The translations under genes were made by a program, and so were the position numbers. Positions 23,462-28,596 of a stretch of DNA of 28,596 bases are shown here, one piece after another. Location: positions 1 through 28,596 of the forward strand of contig NZ_DAIRTR010000027.1 of the NCBI RefSeq assembly GCF_036803785.1, read 5' to 3'. A model generated the notes under the pieces. The model was not told where the DNA came from. It saw only the letters and a list, made by a program, of their open reading frames with translations, and did no database searches. The first letter of the stretch is position 1. The number at the start of each line of letters is the position of its first letter. Source of the DNA: Pelomicrobium sp036803785 (GTDB taxonomy: Bacteria; Pseudomonadota; Gammaproteobacteria; Burkholderiales; UBA6910).

Positions 23462-23988
23462 TCAGGCAGGCAAATAATCGGGATCATACTCGAGCGCCCG
23501 CTCGAACGCCCGCCGCGCCTCTTCGATTCGTCCCTGGGCGAGCCACACCCGCCCCAGGTTGAAGTGGGGGAACTGGTAGCAGCAGTAACGCTTGGCCTTG
23601 GTTGCTTTTTCCAGCCAGGGAACCGCTTCCTCCGGCCGCCCCAGGTCGATGAGATAAACTCCGATGTCGTTGTACGGGTTGCCGAAGTCTGGATCGAGCC
23701 GGATCGCGATTTCGCACTGGGCGATGGCTTCCTCGAGCCTGCCGAGATGGCTCAGCGACCAGCCGAGAAAGGTATGGGCCTCGGCGGTGGGATGCAGAGA
23801 AATGGACTCGCGGAAGCGCTCGATGGCGCGCTCGTACTCGCCGTAGAGGTGCAGGAGATAGCCCAACTGCCAGGCCGCCCCTGCTCTTCGGGAGATTCGC
23901 TTTGCTGGGCGGCGCCGAGGCTACACGCGAGCAGCAACAGGCACCCTAAAAGCCGACGCCCGCCTGCGGGTCCAGCAGCAAAACCCAA
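23462..23988 (-). pseudogene. TPR lipoprotein gene with a frameshift
   Basis: Two frames together make one recognisable protein. The upstream frame (from TTG 23988) has a lipoprotein signal, RRLLGCLLLLACS, followed by QQSESPEEQ. The downstream frame (to the stop at 23462) has AAWQLGYLLHLYGEYERAIERF and three more TPR-like helical pairs, about 140 residues. They join if one G is added to the four-base homopolymer at 23878-23881. The best ATG (23998) is separated from the signal frame by a seven-T run, so there may be a second lesion. It could be a true pseudogene or sequencing error. The intact protein would be a periplasm-facing TPR lipoprotein. Confidence 0.6.
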
Positions 23989-24102
23989 AAAAACCCATGA
24001 CCTTGCTCACCCGGGCGTCGCCGCGCCCCGAGCCTCGATGATGCGCCCGCCGAAAGCTGACGCCACGGGTGTCACTGCGCGGCTCGCCCGTCCTCCACAG
24101 CG

Positions 24103-24962
24103 CTACCACTGGATCCCGAGCCAGCCGCTTCCCAGGGGTGCAAAATGAAGGTGTTTACCCCCTCGCGTGCGCAAATTGCTGAGCATCGTCCTATCTTGGA
24201 TAAGGCACGACGCCAGCGCCTCCGCGGTGCGCTGCTCTCCTTCGTTCGCCACCATGCCCTACAGCATGATGCGGTCCCTGATCGATGCGGATGTCCACGT
24301 TGAGGTTACGGGTCTCCTCCTGGCAGTGAAGCGCCGCCTTGAGCCGGGCGCGTAGCGCAAGCCGCTGCAACTCGATGCGGGCAGACGGTGTCTCGGCAAA
24401 CTGCGGGCTACGCACCGCATCGATCAGCTCGCCGACGCAGAACTGCACTGATTCCCGCTCGGTATTGAACACCAGGGTCGTAGCGCAAGGGATCCTACCA
24501 ATCGGCGCCCGTCAGGCGTTCGACGACCGCCGCGTGGGCGGCGTCGCTCCGCCGTATCTCCTTTTCGACCGCGGCGCGATCCGCCGTACTCAGCCCGGGC
24601 CAACATGCGCTCGATCCGCACGGCTATGGGCGCGCGTACCCGCAGCCGGAGCACATGGGGGACGGTGTTGAACAGGCACACGCGCCTCACCCGCGCAGCA
24701 ACACGTTTCCCCGCAACGCAAGGCTGTAGAGCTCCTCGCAGGTGTAGAGATCGAGACCGATCGGATCGCCACTCCAGCTCTGAAACTTACTGGCTTCGCC
24801 TTCCGAGAAGTGGGTCGCCTTGCTTTTCGGCCGGCCCATTCTCTCGGCCACGTGCTCGATCACTTCGTGATCGACAATCTGCAGACCCAACGCTTGGGCC
24901 ACGCCTTCGGCGATTCCCTTGCCGAGGGGTCCCATTTCACGAGTAATTGCGATGACGGCCAT
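24103..24962 (-). pseudogene. decayed cytidylate kinase-like gene with C-terminal BON-like domain
   Basis: The first 91 codons read MAVIAITREMGPLGKGIAEG through to NVLLRG and match the cytidylate kinase-like family. A TGA then follows. Homologous text continues in shifted frames: CLFNTVPHVLRLRVRAP, AAVEKEIRRSDAAHAAVVERL (ended by TAG), and VFNTERESVQFCVGELIDAV. Last comes a BON-like MVANEGEQRTAEALA after another in-frame TAG. At least three stops and about four shifts are needed to restore it, one apparently a 2-bp TG duplication near 24680. Mixed lesion types argue for real decay rather than homopolymer error. The intact gene would encode a nucleotide-binding protein with a lipid- or envelope-associating BON tail. 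Confidence 0.65.
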
Positions 24963-25550
24963 AGACGCCTCCATCGGAGAAGGGAAACGCACTTGGCCAG
25001 CAAAGGTGCTCCCCCGAAATAGATTGCGGCCGGGCAGCGCTTGGCGGGATAGTAAGACCGAGCGGATTCCTTGAACCTGGCCACAGGCCGCGGGGAAAGC
25101 CGCTTTCCGGCGGCGCGCCGTCCGTCACCTCCCTATAGCAAACGGCCGAAACCCTTCAAGGCGATGCCTGCCGCCGGTGATACCCGAGCAGGCCGAGCAA
25201 GCTCGGGATCGAGCGGGAAAGCGGTTGCGGGCTCAGACTCGTCTGAGCAGTCGGCGGAGCGTCACTTTCGCGCGCTGGCCCGAGCCCCCGGCCAGTCATC
25301 GACGAACATGCATGCCCCTTTCCTCCTCGCGCAGGCGAAAGGGGACGGGGCTGCGCCTCCCGCCCGCCGTGGGAGGGGCAGGCAAAGGGCGCCTTGCTGC
25401 GCTAGCGCCCATCCAAGCGGCTTAAGGGATGCTCGCCAAAGCACTGGCGAATGGGCTCGGCAACGCCGAGGCGTTCGTGACGGAAAAGGACGAGGCACGT
25501 TGCAGAATCCCGCGAATCACGCCGCCCAGCGTTCGCACGCGATCAGAACC
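24963..25550. repeat. hairpin-rich noncoding stretch
   Basis: No supported gene is seen in these 588 bp. Several perfect inverted repeats occur in about 300 bp. GGAAAG/CTTTCC is at 25094-25108. CCCGAGC/GCTCGGG is at 25183-25207. GCTCAGAC/GTCTGAGC, with a 2-base spacer, is at 25231-25248. CCCCTTTC/GAAAGGGG is at 25315-25344 and CCTCCC/GGGAGG at 25356-25376. None has a T-tract. They could be a structured RNA, palindromic intergenic repeats, or remains of a mobile or decayed gene. Confidence 0.45.
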
Positions 25551-25626
25551 TGGTAGGCGGTCGGGGATTCGAACCCCGGACCAACGGATTAAAAGTCCGC
25601 TGCTCTACCGGCTGAGCTAACCGCCC
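25551..25626 (-). tRNA. tRNA-Lys (anticodon TTT)
   Basis: The 76-nt cloverleaf includes an encoded 3' CCA. The acceptor pairs GGGCGGT with ACCGCCT (last pair G-T). The D-arm is AGCTC...GAGC. The anticodon stem GCGGA/TCCGT carries the loop CTTTTAA with anticodon TTT. The T-arm CGGGG-TTCGAAT-CCCCG is perfect. TTT reads both lysine codons. Confidence 0.97.
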
Positions 25627-25627
25627 G

Positions 25628-25661
25628 AAAAAGCGCGCATTCTACTGGCGACGCGCTTTTT
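25628..25661. terminator. bidirectional terminator between yedE and tRNA-Lys
   Basis: AAAAAGCGCG (25628-25637) and CGCGCTTTTT (25652-25661) form a perfect 10-bp stem with a 14-nt loop and T-runs in both directions. On the minus strand it ends the YeeE/YedE transcript, 36 bp after its stop. Confidence 0.75.
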
Positions 25662-25668
25662 TCGTCAA
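25639..25668 (-). promoter_or_regulatory. sigma70 promoter of tRNA-Lys, overlapping the terminator
   Basis: On the minus strand TTGACG (25668-25663) and TAGAAT (25644-25639) are separated by 18 bp. The -10 box lies inside the loop of the terminator hairpin and the -35 box is just outside its stem, so readthrough is stopped where the tRNA transcript begins. Confidence 0.65.
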
Positions 25669-25696
25669 GGAAAGGGCCGCGAAGGACCGCGCCCCC

Positions 25697-26824
25697 TCAA
25701 GCCTCCTGCATCATGCGCCAGTACTGGTATTTCATGGTGCCGGCGGCGCCGATAACAATGCAGAAGAAAGTGATGAAGGAGCCGATGGCCAACGTAGAAA
25801 TCCCCGTAATCGCCTGACCCACGGTGCAGCCCATGGAAAGGGCACCGCCTACGCCCATGAGGGCACCGCCCACCACGTGGTTCGCGAAGTCCTTGAACGA
25901 AGCGAACCACTCGATGCGGAACCTGCGGCTGGCCACCGCGTAGGCAAACGCCCCGAAGATGACTCCCGTCAGGGTCATGAGGCCAAAATTCACCAGGGCG
26001 AAGTTGGTGGGCTCGAGGAGGTAGCGCACGGCGTCGCCCATGGGACTCACGAAGGTATAGGACTGCGTCTGCACCCGGCTCGGGATCTCGATCGCCATCT
26101 GGGCGGCTTCTTTCCACTTTTCCCCGATCGGGCCGCCGGTAATGAACCACCCGGCGACAATGGCCAGGCCCACCACCGCGCCTCCCAACACGTTATCGAA
26201 GCTCGTGCGGAAGTCAGGGGACTTGAAGACGAAGGCGAGCATCCCCGCCACCACGAGAAAGCCGATGAGCAGATGGCCAGCCCCGGCAGAATCCAGCCCC
26301 ACCATGCCAGCGAGGACGGTGGCTACCTCCTGGCTCCCCACACCGTACTTGGCCAGATCGATGGTAAGGGGCTCCACCCAAGGGTGGAAAACCTTTTCAT
26401 AAAAGGACGTCCACATCATGAGGTAGGCTCCCAGGGAGGCGACCGCCAGCACCACCAGGGACTTCAGGTTGCCGCCCCCGACCCGCACCATGGTCTTATT
26501 GCCGCAGCCGCTCCCAAGCGTCATGCCGATGCCGAAGAGCAGCCCTCCGACGACATAGCGGGGCCAGGCAAAATTGGCGGTCCGATACGGGGGGAAGGTG
26601 TCCTGCCACAGGTTCACGATACCGGTGGCCTCCATGAGAAGCACCCCCAGCGTAGCAACGGCCATGGCGAACACCCAGGCGCGCATGCGCCCCGTGTCCC
26701 CCATGTTCACCCAGTCGGAGACCGCCCCCATGGTGCAGAAGTTGGTCTTGTAGACCACCGCCCCCATGATCGCGGCGATCACGAAAATGCTCAGCAGGAC
26801 CTGATGGTGAATGGTGAATTCCAT
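25697..26824 (-). CDS. YeeE/YedE-family sulfur (thiosulfate-type) transporter
   Basis: The 375-residue inner-membrane protein has about nine or ten hydrophobic helices. It carries the family's cysteines in three conserved places: YKTNFCTMG near residue 30, GSGCGNKTMVRVGG near 110, and SMGCTVGQ near 335. In structurally studied relatives these cysteines pass thiosulfate through the membrane. GGAGGGGGC precedes the ATG at 26824. The open frame further upstream is promoter DNA. It stands alone, with a terminator downstream and a possible operator upstream at 26884-26900. Confidence 0.88.
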   Translation of the reverse strand: MEFTIHHQVLLSIFVIAAIMGAVVYKTNFCTMGAVSDWVNMGDTGRMRAWVFAMAVATLGVLLMEATGIVNLWQDTFPPYRTANFAWPRYVVGGLLFGIGMTLGSGCGNKTMVRVGGGNLKSLVVLAVASLGAYLMMWTSFYEKVFHPWVEPLTIDLAKYGVGSQEVATVLAGMVGLDSAGAGHLLIGFLVVAGMLAFVFKSPDFRTSFDNVLGGAVVGLAIVAGWFITGGPIGEKWKEAAQMAIEIPSRVQTQSYTFVSPMGDAVRYLLEPTNFALVNFGLMTLTGVIFGAFAYAVASRRFRIEWFASFKDFANHVVGGALMGVGGALSMGCTVGQAITGISTLAIGSFITFFCIVIGAAGTMKYQYWRMMQEA

Positions 26825-26883
26825 GATCGCCCCCTCCAATGACGGCCGGCCCATCACCCGATAGTCCAGCCGATCGAATAGTA

Positions 26884-26900
26884 ATTGGAAAAATTCTAAT
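26884..26900. promoter_or_regulatory. imperfect palindrome before the YeeE/YedE gene
   Basis: ATTGGAA, three A, TTCTAAT is a near-perfect dyad (6 of 7 pairs) in an AT-rich patch 60-76 bp before the start codon. The size and AT-rich dyad resemble operators of ArsR-type sulfide/persulfide regulators (BigR/SqrR), which control YeeE/YedE genes in other proteobacteria. Binding here is only a suggestion. Confidence 0.35.
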
Positions 26901-26966
26901 AATATGGTCGTCCGTCCGCCATCAGAAAAATTCGCTCGGCCATAACTCCCTTGGATGGGCGGCGCT

Positions 26967-27659
26967 TCAGCCTGGCTGAGGCTGGTAGTGGGTCGGGTCC
27001 GGCAGCCCTGCCGCCTCGAAGCCCCCCCGCCGCAGGCGGCACGCATCGCAGCGCCCGCAGGCAAGTCCTTCCGGGCTTGCCTGGTAGCAGGAGACCGTGA
27101 GGGCGTAATCCACCCCTAGGGCGGTGCCCCGCCGGATGATCTCTGCCTTGGAAAGGTGCACCAGGGGGGCGTGGAGGGTGAGGCGCCGCCCCTCCACCGC
27201 CGCCTTGGTGGCTAGATTGGCCAGGGCCTCGAACGCCTGCAGATACTGCGGCCGACAGTCGGGATAACCCGAGTAGTCGATGGCGTTGGCGCCGATGAAG
27301 AGGTCCTGGGCCCCGAGCACCTCGGCATAGGCGAGGCCGAGAGCCAGCAGAATGGTGTTACGGGCGGGGACGTAGGTGACCGGGATCCCCTCCCCCGGTG
27401 CCTCCGGGACGGGCAGGGAGGCATCCGTCAAGGCCGAGCCGCCAAAGGTCGTCAGGTCGAGCTTCACCGTCTTGGGGGCTCGGGCGCCCAAGGCGCGAGC
27501 GACACGCCGGGCGGCTTCCAGCTCGGCGGCGTGGCGCTGGCCATAATCTACGCTCAAGGGATAGCAGTCGTATCCTTCCCTCAAGGCGATGGCAAGGGTC
27601 GTGGCGGAATCGAGCCCGCCCGAAAGAAGAACCACCGCTTTTTTGCCGGCTTCCGCCAT
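26967..27659 (-). CDS. queC: 7-cyano-7-deazaguanine (preQ0) synthase
   Basis: The 230-residue cytosolic enzyme converts 7-carboxy-7-deazaguanine to preQ0 for queuosine in tRNA. It has the ATP PP-loop SGGLDS (13-18), VDYGQRHAAELEAA, VPARNTILLALG and GANAIDYSGYPDCRP. Near the C-terminus is the zinc cluster SCYQ...CGRCDACRLRR. The frame opens at a TTG (27665). The ATG at 27659 with GAGGG upstream is preferred. It begins 15 bp after the queE stop. Confidence 0.96.
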   Translation of the reverse strand: MAEAGKKAVVLLSGGLDSATTLAIALREGYDCYPLSVDYGQRHAAELEAARRVARALGARAPKTVKLDLTTFGGSALTDASLPVPEAPGEGIPVTYVPARNTILLALGLAYAEVLGAQDLFIGANAIDYSGYPDCRPQYLQAFEALANLATKAAVEGRRLTLHAPLVHLSKAEIIRRGTALGVDYALTVSCYQASPEGLACGRCDACRLRRGGFEAAGLPDPTHYQPQPG

Positions 27660-27674
27660 CGCCAAAGCACCCTC

Positions 27675-28322
27675 TCAATGGCCCGGCGCCTCGCCCCAGA
27701 GCAGCTTGTGCAGCTGGATTTGCAGCCGCACCGGGAGACGGTCCCGCAGGATCCATTCGGCGAGCTGGGCAGGATCCAGGCGCCCATAGACCGGTGAGAA
27801 CAGCACCGGGCAGCGCTCGGCCAGCCGGCGTTCGGCCAGGACCCGCTTCGCCCATTGGTAGTCGGCCTCGTCGGCCAGCACGATCTTGAGCTCGTCCCGG
27901 GGTGTCAAATGGGCCAGGTTTTCCCAGCGGTTCCTCGCCTCTTCCCCCGACCCGGGCGCCTTCAGGTCCATCACCTTGACCACGCGCGGGTCCACCGCCG
28001 ACACATCCAGGGCGCCGCTCGTCTCCAAGGAGACCTCGTAGCCCGCATCGCACAATGCGGTGAGGAGCGCAAGACAGGCCTTCTGGGCCAAAGGCTCACC
28101 CCCGGTCACGCAGGCGCGCCGGGTGCCGTAGGCGTCCACCGCCTCCAGGATCTCGGCAATGGTCATGGGCGTTCCGCCATGGAACGCATATTCGGTGTCG
28201 CACCAGAGGCAGCGCAGGGGGCAGCCGGTCAGGCGCACAAAGACGGTAGGAAGCCCCACCCGGCTGGTCTCTCCCTGAAGGGAGTGGAAGATTTCGGTGA
28301 CGCGTAGCCGAGGAGGGACCAC
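27675..28322 (-). CDS. queE: 7-carboxy-7-deazaguanine synthase
   Basis: The 215-residue radical-SAM enzyme makes 7-carboxy-7-deazaguanine from 6-carboxytetrahydropterin, the step before QueC. The cluster motif CPLRCLWC (Cys34, Cys38, Cys41) has the C-x3-C-x2-C spacing. It is preceded by the family N-terminus LRVTEIFHSLQGE and followed by TGGEPL (SAM contact). The start is GTG at 28322 with no strong Shine-Dalgarno. It lies 13 bp after the cpoB stop, so translational coupling is likely. queD is not in this window. Confidence 0.95.
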   Translation of the reverse strand: MVPPRLRVTEIFHSLQGETSRVGLPTVFVRLTGCPLRCLWCDTEYAFHGGTPMTIAEILEAVDAYGTRRACVTGGEPLAQKACLALLTALCDAGYEVSLETSGALDVSAVDPRVVKVMDLKAPGSGEEARNRWENLAHLTPRDELKIVLADEADYQWAKRVLAERRLAERCPVLFSPVYGRLDPAQLAEWILRDRLPVRLQIQLHKLLWGEAPGH

Positions 28323-28335
28323 TGCAGGCGCGGGG

Positions 28336-28596
28336 TTACCGCAGGCTCGCCAGTCGACGCTTCGCCTTTTCCGCCGCCTCCGTCAGAGGATACTTCTGTA
28401 CGAGCTCCTCCAAGGTTTTTTTCGCCGCCGCTGTGTCCTTCAGTTCCTGCTGACTGCTGGCGATCACCAGCAGGGCGTCGGGTACCTTTTGGGCGGTGGG
28501 ATAAGTGGCGATCATGCGCTGCTCAGCGGCGATGGCATTCTTGAAGTCGCCCATTGCGTAATAGGCATTGCCCACCCAGTACAGGGCGCTCGGGGC
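28336..28596 (-). CDS. cpoB: C-terminus of CpoB/YbgF (Tol-Pal associated TPR protein), partial
   Basis: Eighty-six codons plus stop are visible, and the N-terminal part runs off the right edge. The sequence has TPR pairs of the YbgF type: ALYWVGNAYYAMGDFKNAIAAEQRMIATYP, then VPDALLVIASSQQELKDTAAAKKTLEELVQKYP. It closes with AAEKAKRRLASLR. CpoB is a periplasmic coordinator of outer-membrane constriction with TolA and PBP1B. The cpoB-queE-queC order is common in proteobacteria and predicts tolB and pal further right. Confidence 0.9.
   Translation of the reverse strand, partial: APSALYWVGNAYYAMGDFKNAIAAEQRMIATYPTAQKVPDALLVIASSQQELKDTAAAKKTLEELVQKYPLTEAAEKAKRRLASLR

Noticed and set aside
23333..24148. 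Long plus-strand open frame opposite the TPR gene
   Set aside because: Its predicted protein has no recognisable domain, while the minus strand encodes clear TPR text. It is the GC-driven mirror frame.
24190..24600. Apparent separate small leftward proteins within 24191-24690
   Set aside because: They are consecutive fragments, in shifted frames, of one cytidylate kinase-like/BON gene that continues from 24962, so they are reported as one pseudogene.
1..28596. CRISPR arrays, transposases, phage genes or integrases
   Set aside because: No regularly spaced repeats and no mobile-element protein were seen anywhere in the window.

Overview
This window looks like a chromosomal segment of a high-GC, Gram-negative, salt-adaptable proteobacterium. 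It is most probably a betaproteobacterium, or a close gammaproteobacterial relative. The pointers are the sensor kinase-lipoprotein-sigma54 activator trio (qseE-qseG-qseF/glrR type), the cpoB-queE-queC order at the right edge, and a complete hydroxyectoine gene set. There is also assimilatory sulfur metabolism through a 4Fe-4S APS reductase. Species was not determined, and all calls come from reading the sequence only.

Layout. Positions 1-93 hold the start of a leftward secreted protein cut by the window edge. Positions 302-1357 hold a tartrate/D-malate dehydrogenase. Positions 1458-4842 hold a tightly overlapped two-component operon: QseE/GlrK-like kinase, QseG-like lipoprotein, QseF/GlrR-like sigma54 activator. 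Just downstream are a textbook -24/-12 sigma54 promoter (5052-5066) and, about 110 bp upstream of the predicted start point, a perfect TGTC-N10-GACA inverted repeat, the published GlrR recognition pattern. This promoter faces a CsbD-like stress protein and a glycine-zipper envelope protein, followed by a strong terminator. Positions 6156-8413 hold small envelope or membrane genes: a lipoprotein, a TRIC/UPF0126 protein, a DUF456 protein and a Sel1-repeat protein.

Positions 8600-15678 (leftward) hold one compact osmoprotection cluster: ectR, ectA, ectB, ectC, ectD, ehuB, ehuC, ehuD, ehuA. Most junctions are ATGA or longer overlaps. It combines synthesis of ectoine and 5-hydroxyectoine with a high-affinity ABC uptake system for the same solutes, under a MarR-type regulator whose promoter carries AT-rich repeats. 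ectA has no ATG, GTG or TTG in a workable place, but has a good Shine-Dalgarno 8 nt before an in-frame ATC.

Positions 15838-16350 encode an orphan HExxH protein. A hairpin-containing gap follows, then glutamine-dependent NAD synthetase and a small unknown protein. An AT-rich promoter island (about 19475-19585) precedes a rightward TSUP transporter-cysH-cysD-cysN operon for sulfate uptake (inferred), activation and reduction. Positions 23462-24962 are a gene graveyard: a frameshifted TPR lipoprotein gene and a heavily decayed cytidylate kinase-like/BON gene, followed by about 590 bp of hairpin-rich noncoding DNA. Next come tRNA-Lys(TTT), whose promoter is embedded in the preceding terminator, a YeeE/YedE sulfur transporter, and the preQ0 genes queC and queE. 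The end of cpoB is cut by the right edge.
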